From Microcoleus vaginatus PCC 9802 (GTDB lineage: Bacteria > Cyanobacteriota > Cyanobacteriia > Cyanobacteriales > Microcoleaceae), in the NCBI GenBank assembly GCA_022701275.1, contig CP031740.1, positions 3,235,001-3,299,000 on the forward strand: a stretch of 64,000 nucleotides of DNA. The letters are read 5' to 3'. The number at the start of each line of letters is the position of its first letter. The stretch's first letter is position 1. The notes below the pieces were generated by a model that was not told the DNA's origin, did not search any database, and saw only the letters and a list, made by a program, of their open reading frames with translations. Position numbers and translations under genes: made by a program. Of the stretch, positions 34,197-42,573 are shown in pieces.

Positions 34197-35807
34197 GTGA
34201 TTAAAATGACTGTCGGAAAGAAAAAGTCGAAACAACTCAGGCAGGATGCTTTAAATTTGCCAGCAGCTAAATTTTTTACGAAAGTCAACAGGTTGAAGAA
34301 GTTACAACGGGCGATCGCCCGCCTCACTCCAAGTTGGCAAGCCTGCATACCTTTAGCTGCAATCATCGTCTTGGTGTGGGGATATGCGGCGGTAGCCCAA
34401 ACAGCTCCCGCGCCAACCACCGAGGAACAATTAGCAAGCCTTAAGGTGGGCATGGATACCATGTGGGTCATGGTTGCTGGGATGCTAGTGTTCTTTATGA
34501 ACGCCGGTTTCGGTATGTTGGAAACCGGTTTTTGCCGCCAAAAAAATGCAGTCAACGTGCTCTCCAAAAACTTGATTGTTTTTGCGCTTGCTACGATCGC
34601 ATATTGGGCGATCGGCTTTGCCTTAATGTTCAGCGACGGCAACGGTTTTATAGGCACCAGCGGCGGATTTTTTCTGTGGAATGTAGCCGACAACAGCCCC
34701 GCCACAGGAGAGGCTTATCAAGGCATTTTCGACTCGCTTAACTGGACGGGAGTCCCCCTCAACGCTAAATTCTTTTTCCAGTTAGTTTTTGCGGGAACTG
34801 CTGCGACGATCGTTTCTGGAGCCGTTGCAGAGCGGATTAAATTCCTTGAATTCTTAATTTTCAGCTTGCTGCTAGTAGGCATTGCTTACCCAATTACCGG
34901 ACACTGGATTTGGGGCGGCGGCTGGCTGGCAAAAGCAGGCTTCTGGGATTTTGCCGGTTCGACAGTGATTCACTCGGTAGGCGGTTGGGCTGCTTTGATG
35001 GGAGCGGCATTTTTGGGGCCGCGGATCGGCAAGTACCGCGACGGCGATACTGTGGCGATGCCGGGACATAATATGAGCATTGCCACCCTGGGCTGTTTGA
35101 TTCTGTGGTTGGGTTGGTTCGGGTTTAATCCCGGTTCGACAATGGCAGTCGATCCAAATGCGATCACCCATATTGCGCTCACCACCAACACTGCGGGTGC
35201 CTTCGGGGGAGTTGCTGCAACCATTACTGCTTGGCTGTACCTTGGCAAACCCGACCTTTCGATGATTATCAACGGCATCCTCGCCGGCTTAGTCGGGGTA
35301 ACAGCTAGCTGTGCTTGGATCAACCTGCCCAACTCTGCCATTATTGGCACAATCGCCGGCATCCTGGTAGTTTTCGCCGTAACTTTCTTCGACAACTTGA
35401 AAATTGATGACCCTGTAGGCGCAACTTCAGTTCACTTAGTCTGTGGCATCTGGGGAACTCTGGCAGTGGGCTTGTTTGCTGACGGGCCTACAACTGGACT
35501 TTATACCGCAGGCCCCGCAGCCGGATTGCTTGTGGGCGGAGGTTTCGGTCAACTCTGGAACCAGTTGGTCGGCATTATCTCTGTAGGCGGGATGACCGTG
35601 CTGCTGAGTACGATTTTTTGGATGGCACTCAAAGCTTTGCTGGGTATCCGCGTTTCTGCTTTAGAGGAGGCTGAAGGTTTGGATATCGGCGAACACGGGA
35701 TGGAAGCTTACACCGGGTTTGTGAAGGAAACGAGCTTCGATAACAGAAGTGAGAGCGGCTACGGCGGTTATGGTGGGGGTTCTGGGGGAAGGACTAACAA
35801 ACTGTAG
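34197..35807 (+). CDS. amt: Ammonium transporter, Amt family (first copy)
   Basis: Conducts ammonium across the cytoplasmic membrane for nitrogen assimilation. The GTG at 34197 is preferred, since AGAGG lies 6 bases before it, giving 536 residues. The N-terminus is extended relative to classical Amt (about 60 basic residues before the first hydrophobic segment and AVAQTAPAP cleavage-like site), then eleven membrane helices. Amt features include [20 protein letters not shown] segments, [40 protein letters not shown] and [14 protein letters not shown] with a pore histidine. The C-terminal tail carries the conserved [16 protein letters not shown] and a Gly/Ser-rich end. No GTAN8TAC site is found within 140 bp upstream. 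Confidence 0.93.
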   Translation: MIKMTVGKKKSKQLRQDALNLPAAKFFTKVNRLKKLQRAIARLTPSWQACIPLAAIIVLVWGYAAVAQTAPAPTTEEQLASLKVGMDTMWVMVAGMLVFFMNAGFGMLETGFCRQKNAVNVLSKNLIVFALATIAYWAIGFALMFSDGNGFIGTSGGFFLWNVADNSPATGEAYQGIFDSLNWTGVPLNAKFFFQLVFAGTAATIVSGAVAERIKFLEFLIFSLLLVGIAYPITGHWIWGGGWLAKAGFWDFAGSTVIHSVGGWAALMGAAFLGPRIGKYRDGDTVAMPGHNMSIATLGCLILWLGWFGFNPGSTMAVDPNAITHIALTTNTAGAFGGVAATITAWLYLGKPDLSMIINGILAGLVGVTASCAWINLPNSAIIGTIAGILVVFAVTFFDNLKIDDPVGATSVHLVCGIWGTLAVGLFADGPTTGLYTAGPAAGLLVGGGFGQLWNQLVGIISVGGMTVLLSTIFWMALKALLGIRVSALEEAEGLDIGEHGMEAYTGFVKETSFDNRSESGYGGYGGGSGGRTNKL

Positions 35808-35934
35808 AGCGTGCGAAGAGATCGCTCAATTCAGCTTTCGTGTCCTAGATTAGCTATTTATCAGCTAATTCACCCCTTTATTCAGAAAAACCCGAATCTG
35901 AAATAGCCGCCAACTTATGGCTGTCTATCGTTGT

Positions 35935-35984
35935 GCTCGCGTTTCAATCTTCAATGCGAACGCGGGCATATTTTTATTTTTAGT
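35935..35984 (+). terminator. Rho-independent terminator of the first amt gene
   Basis: GCTCGCGTT (35935-35943) pairs with AACGCGGGC (35959-35967, one G-U), followed by ATATTTTTATTTTTA. Confidence 0.75.
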
Positions 35985-36229
35985 TAACGTTTAAGGGCTG
36001 ACATATGGCGCTGCACAATTGGAGGATGATTATTGTGGGGTGTCTCGCCTGCTGTGAAAATACACGCCTTCGGGGTCAGGGGCCCATCCCACAAAAAAAA
36101 TCAAAATCATGCCACTATTATGCAACGCCTTACATATAGTAGTTTCCGATTGCATGAGATGTGCGCCGGTAATTGGTAATTGGGAATTGAGAATCTGTAA
36201 ATGACGAGCTTTGTAAACTGGTGTATTGA
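35985..36229. other. Spacer before the lone IS607-type gene
   Basis: Carries an inverted pair TGTGGGGTG (36036-36044)/CATCCCACA (about 36086-36094) of the type seen elsewhere as dispersed repeats. It would hold the tnpB gene if the neighbouring recombinase belonged to a full IS607 element, but no TnpB coding sequence is present. Confidence 0.4.
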
Positions 36230-36832
36230 TTAGAGTTTATCGCCAATTGCTTTAAGTTCTTCAAGGATGCGCTTGTTCTTGGGATTCCTGCTGCCATCAA
36301 GGCGGGCGGAGACAACAGTGATTATTTCTAGTATATCTTTACCTAAATCCTCGTCACAGGTAGCATTTTCGGTTTGATTTATAATCACTACCTCTGTCCC
36401 AAAGTGTTCGCACAAATTAAAAATTAGTTCACAACCAAATCTCAGCAGTCTGTCTTTGTGAGTTAATACCAGCCTTTCTACTTGATTGTCTGCGATCGCC
36501 CGAATTAGATGTTGTAAACCCCGCTTACTGTAATTAACCCCAGAACCCACATCATCAATGATTTGGAATTGCCAGCCGTGAGATGCACAAAACAATTCCA
36601 AAACTTGTTTTTGTCTGTCTAAATCATCTTTTTGGTCGTGGCTGCTAACCCGAGCGTAAGCTATGGTTAAAGCGCCGTTGGGTTTTAAGCCGAGAAGATG
36701 AGCTAGGTCATACCGTCTGTGACCGTTAGCCGTGCGTTCCGGTATTAGCTTGCCTTCGGCTTCCCACCTGCGTAAGGTGGAAGCGCTCACACCTTTAATT
36801 TTGGCTGCTTCAGTTATAGTTAATTTTTTCAT
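36230..36832 (-). CDS. tnpA: IS607-type serine recombinase (TnpA), without TnpB
   Basis: A 200-residue serine recombinase of the IS607 class, which moves DNA through double-strand cleavage without target duplication. The N-terminal ~48 residues form a MerR-like DNA-binding domain (ITEAAKIKGVSASTLRRWEA, then GHRRYDL), and the catalytic domain starts at IAYARVSSHDQKDDLDRQ with the nucleophile serine in ARVSS and the arginines of the family (RLVLTHKDRLLRFG). IS607 elements normally carry tnpB right after tnpA; here the 240 bp downstream and the region beyond hold none. The protein appears intact. It may be an element that lost tnpB or a domesticated recombinase. Confidence 0.9.
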   Translation of the reverse strand: MKKLTITEAAKIKGVSASTLRRWEAEGKLIPERTANGHRRYDLAHLLGLKPNGALTIAYARVSSHDQKDDLDRQKQVLELFCASHGWQFQIIDDVGSGVNYSKRGLQHLIRAIADNQVERLVLTHKDRLLRFGCELIFNLCEHFGTEVVIINQTENATCDEDLGKDILEIITVVSARLDGSRNPKNKRILEELKAIGDKL

Positions 36833-37114
36833 TTTTGGATTTTAGCATCAGAACTGAGTAAGTTCGATCACTTTTAGATATATTTTTGTGGAGTGCAGCA
36901 GCTTTGACAAATCCGATTGCGGTGCAAGAAAGTTTGGTAGGCAGATTTTTTATGGTAAAGTAGTGCGAAAAAGCAAAGTTCTGCATCGCCGCCCTTGCCC
37001 AACACAGCACAGTGCTTGATTCTTACAAGAATTGAGGCTTTAATTGAGCGGTAAAATTTGATGCAGCAATGAGTGCAAATTATTCGGTGTGAAGCCTGCA
37101 AATAGCTTGAGTTT

Positions 37115-38032
37115 ATGGAGAAGTTTGGAGGAGGTAGCAGAAGTAGAACTCATAAATCCCTCTTAGGGATGGAAGTTAGCCGATCGAAAGCTGTTCCGGT
37201 TTGGGCTTTGCTATCTTTGGTGACGAACGGGGTACTGATATTCACACTTGCTCAACTACTCCTGGGGGGACACAACTTGACAGAAAGCTTCCAGGCGAAT
37301 GATGCGGTGACGGCAGAAGGCGCTGAGGAACAAATTGACCAACCGGTGAGCTCTGCAAACCCAGTGCTAGACGTGCCTGTTCCAGGACCGCGACATAAAT
37401 GGACTTACCAGCAGTGGGTGATGCAGTTGGGTCGCGAAGCTGAGGCGGTGGCTGCGAATCGACCCTCAAGACTGAGTGTTTTGGCTGGGGATTCTCTAAG
37501 TATGTGGTTTCCGACGAAGCTGTTACCGGTCGATCGATTTTGGCTGAATCAAGGGATTTCCGGGGAGACTTCGGTGGGTTTGCTGAAGCGGTTGCAGTTG
37601 TTCGATCGAACTGTGCCGGATACGGTGTTTGTGATGATCGGGATTAACGATTTGTTGCGGGGGACCAGTGACGAAGGGATTTTGGACAACCAGCGGCAGA
37701 TTATTCGCGATTTGCGGTGGGCTCACCCCAAAGCACAAGTGGTTGTGCAGTCGATTTTGCCCCACAGCGGGGAACAAGCTACTTGGGAAAATCGCGATCG
37801 CCTGTTGGCGATTCCTAACAGTCGGATTAGGGCAATAAATCGACGGCTGAAAGAAATTGCTAGTTCTGAAAATGTTTTGTATCTGGATTTGTACCCGCTG
37901 TTTGCGGATGCTGAGGGCAATTTGCCAACCGAACTCAGCACAGACGGCTTGCACCTTAACGATCAAGGTTATCTGGTTTGGCGATCGGCCCTGCAACTGT
38001 TCGATCAGATCCAGTTGAAAAATGAGTCATGA
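37115..38032 (+). CDS. SGNH/GDSL hydrolase, membrane-anchored
   Basis: Lipase/esterase-like hydrolase of the SGNH fold, 305 residues. A hydrophobic segment near residues 27-50 (VWALLSLVTNGVLIFTLAQL) should anchor it or act as a signal sequence, leaving the catalytic domain outside the cytoplasm. The Ser block is SVLAGDSLSMWFP (nucleophile about 129), the Gly block lies in LNQGISGETS, the Asn block in MIGINDLLRG, and the Asp-x-x-His block in STDGLHLNDQGY near the C-terminus. Substrates of such proteins include acyl esters of lipids and acetyl groups on polysaccharides; none can be assigned here. It lies between the two amt genes without clear linkage. Confidence 0.9.
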   Translation: MEKFGGGSRSRTHKSLLGMEVSRSKAVPVWALLSLVTNGVLIFTLAQLLLGGHNLTESFQANDAVTAEGAEEQIDQPVSSANPVLDVPVPGPRHKWTYQQWVMQLGREAEAVAANRPSRLSVLAGDSLSMWFPTKLLPVDRFWLNQGISGETSVGLLKRLQLFDRTVPDTVFVMIGINDLLRGTSDEGILDNQRQIIRDLRWAHPKAQVVVQSILPHSGEQATWENRDRLLAIPNSRIRAINRRLKEIASSENVLYLDLYPLFADAEGNLPTELSTDGLHLNDQGYLVWRSALQLFDQIQLKNES

Positions 38033-38474
38033 GTCATCCGTTTTAAAGATAAAGGATAAAGTAACATTCTCCCCAACTCTCCCCCCCTCCTCCTCCCACT
38101 CTCCCCAACTCAAAACTCTCCCCCTATCCTCCACTCGCCCTCCCCAATTACTCTGCTGTCACCGGCTATGTCAAGTAACGGCGGATAGATTAAGAAATAT
38201 GATACTTAGCTATTTAGTATAGGCTGATACAGAATAACTGTTGGTACAAATGGTGCAATCCAAAAGGCATAGACCGTTGGATTGAGTGTGGACGAATTTA
38301 GATGAGTCCGGCTATAGGAAGTCGGGGGGTTGAGGATTGGGGAATTATCTATTGAAGATTTGTTCCGCTAAAACAGGGACTTAAAACCAAATAACTATTG
38401 CATCTAAAATCCTCGCATCTAAAATCGGCTCGGTCTTCCCTGAAAATTGCTGAGTATGAGAAGGTACAACTAAC
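38033..38474. other. Spacer with a polypyrimidine tract
   Basis: Between 38069 and 38155 the plus strand is almost purely C and T with irregular CTCCCC repeats. Near 38400-38426 two direct copies of CATCTAAAATC occur. Immediately before the second amt gene there is a GTAN8TAC sequence at 38454-38467 (see separate entry). No gene. Confidence 0.5.
38454..38467 (+). promoter_or_regulatory. GTAN8TAC match to the NtcA consensus
   Basis: GTATGAGAAGGTAC fits the NtcA nitrogen-control consensus exactly. It ends only 7 bases before the assigned start codon, closer than for a normal activating site, and it overlaps the ribosome-binding region. A six-base match like this is expected by chance many times in 64 kb, so the call rests on its position before an ammonium transporter gene. 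Confidence 0.3.
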
Positions 38475-39914
38475 GTGATCAAAAAAAGTTTAACGATCGG
38501 CATCATGGCGCTGTGGCTGTTAAGCGTACCGCTAACGGACAATGCCTTCGCTCAAGATGCTGCTGGTGCTGCTGCTGCGGTGGCGCCGAATCCGATCGAC
38601 ACCGGCGATACGGCCTGGATGTTGGTCTCCTCAGCACTGGTATTGCTGATGACACCGGGACTGGCCTTTTTCTACGGGGGACTGGTGCGATCGCGCAACG
38701 TCCTCAACACCATGATGATGAGCTTAGTCATGATGGGAGTCATCGGCGTCACCTGGACGCTGTGGGGCTACAGTTTGGCTTTTGATGTCACCCGCAGCAA
38801 CCTCAATGATAAAGGGTTTGCCCAAGGACTCGAAACCTTCATCGGCGGCTTGGACTGGATGTTCTTGAACAACGTCACGGCGGACACACCAGATCCGATC
38901 GGCTACGCACCGACAATACCCCACCAAGTCTTCATGGTTTACCAGATGATGTTCGCCATCATCACTCCAGCTTTGATTTCCGGGGCGATCGTCGAACGGG
39001 TAACATTTAAAACCTATTTCTGGTTCGTGCTGCTGTGGTCTACCTTCATCTACTCTCCTTTAGCCCACTGGGTTTGGGGTAGAGGCTGGCTGCAGGCGAT
39101 CGGATCTCTGGACTTTGCCGGCGGCACCGTCGTACACATCAGTTCCGGTGTTTCTGCCGTGGTCGCAGCTTGGATGATCGGGCCCCGCAAAGATCACTTG
39201 AACAAGCCCCACACCCCCCACAACGTACCCTACGTCTTGCTGGGAATTGGCCTGTTGTGGTTCGGCTGGTGTGGCTTCAACGGCGGTAGCGCTTTGGGAT
39301 CTGGTTCTTTAGCAGCAGTGGCTTTTGTCACCACGATGATTTCTGCAGCAGCCGGCGGTTTAACTTGGACAATTGTGGAATGGGTGCTCAGAGGCAAACC
39401 CACAGCAGTGGGAATTGCTAGCGGTTTCCTCGCGGGATTGGTGGGAATCACACCTGCGGCTGGATTCGTGTTTCCAGTGGGAGCGCTTTTGATCGGATCG
39501 ATCACTTCGGTTTGCTGCTTCTTTGCCGTTAGTTTCCGGGCTAAGCTGGGATTTGACGACTCTTTGGATACCTTCCCGATTCACGGCGTCGGCGGAACTA
39601 TAGGCGCGATTCTGACTGGCGTGTTTGCGACTAAAGCGGTTAACGCTGCCGGAAATGACGGGCTGTTTGCCGGGAATCCGGGGCTAATCGTGACCCAGCT
39701 TGTAGGCATTCTAGCTACTTACCTGTTTGCGGCTGTGGGCACTTTTGTGATCCTGAAAATTTTGGGGCAGTTTATGGAACTGCGAGTGCCGTTATCTGCT
39801 GAAGACCAAGGTTTGGATATCGGCGAGCATGGGGAAGAAGCTTACGGTGAGGATTTTGCCGGCGGTTTCAGTTCGTTTGAATCGGGTTCTCCTTTTGCAC
39901 CGAAGAAGGTTTGA
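38475..39914 (+). CDS. amt: Ammonium transporter, Amt family (second copy)
   Basis: A 479-residue Amt channel, closer to the classical cyanobacterial form than the first copy. The GTG start gives a signal peptide (basic KKS, hydrophobic core about 5-20, cleavage near NAFAQDA). Membrane helices begin at residue ~45 with MLVSSALVLLMTPGLAFFYG and RSRNVLNTMM; further marks are SGAIVERVTFKTYF, LAHWVWGRGWL, VVHISSGVSAVVAAW, LLWFGWCGFNGGSA, FPIHGVGGTIGAILTG with a pore His, and the tail [18 protein letters not shown]. The two copies in this window are not adjacent duplicates, differing greatly in length and tail. A terminator follows at 39944. Confidence 0.95.
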   Translation: MIKKSLTIGIMALWLLSVPLTDNAFAQDAAGAAAAVAPNPIDTGDTAWMLVSSALVLLMTPGLAFFYGGLVRSRNVLNTMMMSLVMMGVIGVTWTLWGYSLAFDVTRSNLNDKGFAQGLETFIGGLDWMFLNNVTADTPDPIGYAPTIPHQVFMVYQMMFAIITPALISGAIVERVTFKTYFWFVLLWSTFIYSPLAHWVWGRGWLQAIGSLDFAGGTVVHISSGVSAVVAAWMIGPRKDHLNKPHTPHNVPYVLLGIGLLWFGWCGFNGGSALGSGSLAAVAFVTTMISAAAGGLTWTIVEWVLRGKPTAVGIASGFLAGLVGITPAAGFVFPVGALLIGSITSVCCFFAVSFRAKLGFDDSLDTFPIHGVGGTIGAILTGVFATKAVNAAGNDGLFAGNPGLIVTQLVGILATYLFAAVGTFVILKILGQFMELRVPLSAEDQGLDIGEHGEEAYGEDFAGGFSSFESGSPFAPKKV

Positions 39915-39943
39915 AGCTGATTTTCTGAATAAGTTCGATCGTG

Positions 39944-39980
39944 TAGAGACTCAGCTATCTGGGTCTCTATGCTTTTTTTA
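39944..39980 (+). terminator. Rho-independent terminator of the second amt gene
   Basis: TAGAGAC (39944-39950) pairs with GTCTCTA (39963-39969), then GC and seven T, followed by a further nine T. Confidence 0.75.
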
Positions 39981-39993
39981 AGTTTTTTTTTAA

Positions 39994-40062
39994 CGAACCG
40001 CGAAGGCGCGTTAGGCGAAGCCGCGCGTAAGCGCTAGAGCGCGAAGAAGGAAGAGGAAGAAG
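39994..40062 (+). repeat. Dispersed CGAACCGCGAAG-type repeat, plus orientation
   Basis: Contains CGAACCGCGAAGGCGCG and GAAGAAGGAAGAGGAAGAAG. A relative in opposite orientation at 40461-40497 supplies the first codons of the GxxExxY gene, so that gene is bracketed by inverted copies. Confidence 0.6.
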
Positions 40063-40064
40063 GG

Positions 40065-40499
40065 TTAAGATGAAAGTATGATTCGTTTGATGCCTTCTTT
40101 GAGGAGGGGAACGTTGAAGTTGATCAGAAGGCCCAAGCTGTTTTTGGTCATTTTAAGATAAGAGATAACTTGGGCTTCGTGGATGAGAGCTAGCTTTTCT
40201 ACAGCTTTTAGTTCGACAATGAGGATATCGCCAACCATAAAGTCTAATTGACCTTCGCCGACTTGATGACCTTTGTAGGTGATTGCTACTGGCTTTTTAG
40301 GGTGACAAGCTATCCCCCACATCCGAAATTCAACTTCTAAGGATTCCTGATACACTGATTCTAAAAATCCTGGCCCCAAAAGCCGATGCACCTCAATAGC
40401 CGCCCCAATCACTCTATAAGCCAACTGTTCTACCTGTTCGCCCAATTGTCTCATTCTTCTTTCTTCTTCCTTCGCGTTCTTCGCGTCTTCGCGGTTCAT
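40065..40499 (-). CDS. GxxExxY protein (PD-(D/E)XK-like fold)
   Basis: A 144-residue member of the GxxExxY family, named after its motif, seen here as LGPGFLESVYQ. It has a nuclease-like core with GEGQLDFMVGDILIVELKA (Asp, then Glu-x-Lys, as in PD-(D/E)XK enzymes), but biochemical function is unproven in the family. The start is set at the ATG at 40499 with AGGGA before it. Its first ~14 residues (MNREDAKNAKEEERR) are encoded by a dispersed GAACCGCGAAGACGC repeat, while family homology begins only around QLAYRVIGAAIEVHRLLG. Members of this family are commonly scattered in cyanobacterial genomes next to such repeats. Confidence 0.88.
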   Translation of the reverse strand: MNREDAKNAKEEERRMRQLGEQVEQLAYRVIGAAIEVHRLLGPGFLESVYQESLEVEFRMWGIACHPKKPVAITYKGHQVGEGQLDFMVGDILIVELKAVEKLALIHEAQVISYLKMTKNSLGLLINFNVPLLKEGIKRIILSS

Positions 40500-40630
40500 T
40501 CCTTCTTCCCTCTCATGTGTCGATCGTATAAATAGCATATCTCCTCTTCACTACTGAACCCATAATCCCGATCGCACCCCAAGCATTCTAAAATCAAAGG
40601 TAATTAACCTAGATTTCAACTCGATACCGC

Positions 40631-41836
40631 ATGGATACTAAAGCTTTTAAACGATCGCTCCAACAGTCTGAAAACTACCACCGCAAGGGTTTCGGACACG
40701 AAGCTGAGGTAGCTGGGGTGATGCAGACGGCTTATCAAAGCAGTCTGATCCAGCAAATTCGCGACAATAATTACAGGCTAGAACGCGGCGCAGTTACGAT
40801 CCGGTTGGCTCAGGCTTTTGGGTTTTGCTGGGGGGTGGAACGCGCTGTAGCTATTGCTTACGAGACTCGCCAACATTTCCCGTCAGAACGGATTTGGATT
40901 ACTAATGAGATTATTCACAATCCGTCTGTAAATCAGCATTTGCGGGATATGGAAGTTGGTTTTATTTCTGTCGAGAAGGGACAGAAAGATTTTTCGGTTG
41001 TCGATAGCGGCGATGTGGTAATTTTACCAGCTTTTGGAGCAAGCGTCCAAGAAATGCAGTTGCTTAATGATAAGGGCTGCAAGATTGTTGATACTACTTG
41101 TCCTTGGGTTTCTAAGGTTTGGAATACTGTTGAAAAGCACAAAAAGAGGAATTATACTTCGATTATTCACGGTCAATACAAGCATGAGGAAACTGTTGCT
41201 ACGAGTTCTTTTGCTGATAAGTATTTGATTGTATTGAATTTCCAGGAAGCTGAATATGTCAGCAATTATATCTTGCACGGGGGCGACCGCGATGAGTTTA
41301 TTGCTAAATTTAGCAAGGCTTATTCGGCTGGTTTTGACCCAGATGTGGATTTGGAAAGTGTTGGTATTGCTAACCAAACTACTATGCTCAAAACTGAGAC
41401 AGAGAACATTGGCAAGTTATTTGAAAAAACGATGATGCGGAAGTTTGGACCTGAGAATTTGAACGAGCATTTTCAGAGTTTTAATACTATCTGCGATGCG
41501 ACTCAGGAACGCCAAGATGCTATGTTGAGTTTGGTTGAGGAAAAGTTGGATTTGATGCTGGTGATTGGGGGTTTTAATTCTTCTAATACTACGCATTTGC
41601 AGGAAATTGCGATCGACAAAACTGTTCCTTCTTATCACATTGATTGTGCGGAGCGCATTTTACCGGGAAATCGGATCGAACACAAGCCTTTGGGGGGAGA
41701 TTTGGTCGTAACTGAAGGTTGGCTACCGGATGGTAAAATTGTGGTGGGCGTGACTTCTGGTGCTTCTACGCCTGATAAGGTTGTTGAAGATGCGATCGAT
41801 CGAATTTTGGCGATGAAAGCCGCTGCGGTTGTCTAA
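40631..41836 (+). CDS. ispH: 4-hydroxy-3-methylbut-2-enyl diphosphate reductase
   Basis: Iron-sulfur enzyme of the last step of the MEP isoprenoid pathway, yielding IPP and DMAPP. At 401 residues it has the long cyanobacterial/plant layout with an N-terminal extension (about 1-55). The three cluster cysteines are seen in [12 protein letters not shown] (about 67), [11 protein letters not shown] (about 158) and [12 protein letters not shown] (about 290). Other marks are [34 protein letters not shown] and the [12 protein letters not shown] end motif, then [12 protein letters not shown]. It is complete with no oddities. The 3' end is followed by a hairpin and ~700 bp without genes. Confidence 0.97.
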   Translation: MDTKAFKRSLQQSENYHRKGFGHEAEVAGVMQTAYQSSLIQQIRDNNYRLERGAVTIRLAQAFGFCWGVERAVAIAYETRQHFPSERIWITNEIIHNPSVNQHLRDMEVGFISVEKGQKDFSVVDSGDVVILPAFGASVQEMQLLNDKGCKIVDTTCPWVSKVWNTVEKHKKRNYTSIIHGQYKHEETVATSSFADKYLIVLNFQEAEYVSNYILHGGDRDEFIAKFSKAYSAGFDPDVDLESVGIANQTTMLKTETENIGKLFEKTMMRKFGPENLNEHFQSFNTICDATQERQDAMLSLVEEKLDLMLVIGGFNSSNTTHLQEIAIDKTVPSYHIDCAERILPGNRIEHKPLGGDLVVTEGWLPDGKIVVGVTSGASTPDKVVEDAIDRILAMKAAAVV

Positions 41837-41852
41837 TTATATTGTTTCTGCA

Positions 41853-41884
41853 CTGCACTGGGAATCATAATTTTCTCAGTGCAG
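41853..41884 (+). terminator. Hairpin after ispH
   Basis: CTGCACTGGGA at 41853-41863 pairs with TCTCAGTGCAG at 41874-41884 with one G-U. No T-run follows, so factor-independent termination is doubtful. Confidence 0.45.
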
Positions 41885-42573
41885 CACTTGCGTGATTCCT
41901 CGCTGGTGACATCGCTCGATCGCTCTCACGTAAGCCAATAGAGTATAATTCCGATATAACCGGATTTGAGATTCAACTAATTTCAACCCATTAATTCTCC
42001 GCAGTTACCCGATTGATCGCATTTCTGATACTATTTACCCGCGCCATCGTTCCTGTGAATTTTCCCCCTGCGTCCAACAGATTATTTATTAAATAAAATA
42101 TTAAAAATTCGCCTTTTTTTTGCGGTAAAAAGCTTGACGGGGCTGGCTTGATAAGGTATTATTTAATAATGGGAATGTGGGCAAAGTTCAAATTTATGTT
42201 GCCACTCCTATTATTTAAATAATACCCCAAAAATCAACTTAAATCAATAGGTAAAAACTCCTTTTTTTGCGCCTCGATTTGAAACTGTGAAAGCAGCACG
42301 ATCGATGCAACAAAACATGGCGAATAAAGCTTTGTTGACCGCCCTAGATTGTGTGACGTTGGCCTGAATCACGACACGCAAGAGAGCAATTTCTGGCATT
42401 TCTGGCTTAAGGGGGATGCGAAAAGAATCGAAACTAAGTTACAAACAAGATCGATCGCACATTTGAGCTTTAAATTTATAGTCTTTAGCCACCCTATAGG
42501 CCCGCGCCAAAAATTCGAGTAGTCCGCATCCAGTTAAAATAAAAAAAAGCAGGACTCGCACGGCGACTATTTC
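41885..42573. other. Gene-free region upstream of the sensor-kinase island
   Basis: About 690 bp with AT-rich centre. Its most striking feature is an imperfect ~25-bp inverted repeat at 42155-42226 (separate entry). No open frame with a ribosome site is present. Near the kinase start, AAAGCAGGA is 20-30 bp upstream. Confidence 0.4.
42155..42226. repeat. 72-bp imperfect hairpin element
   Basis: GGTATTATTTAATAATGGGA opens a left arm that pairs with the right arm ending TTATTTAAATAATACC, leaving a ~20-nt loop. The arms are AT-rich, with a short CCACTCC/GGAATGTGG portion near the loop. It may be a small repeat element or an RNA hairpin; no copy elsewhere in the window was found. Confidence 0.45.

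Noticed and set aside
38069..38155. Possible CRISPR or tandem array in the CTCCCC-rich tract
   Set aside because: No fixed repeat unit or unique spacers; only a polypyrimidine low-complexity run.
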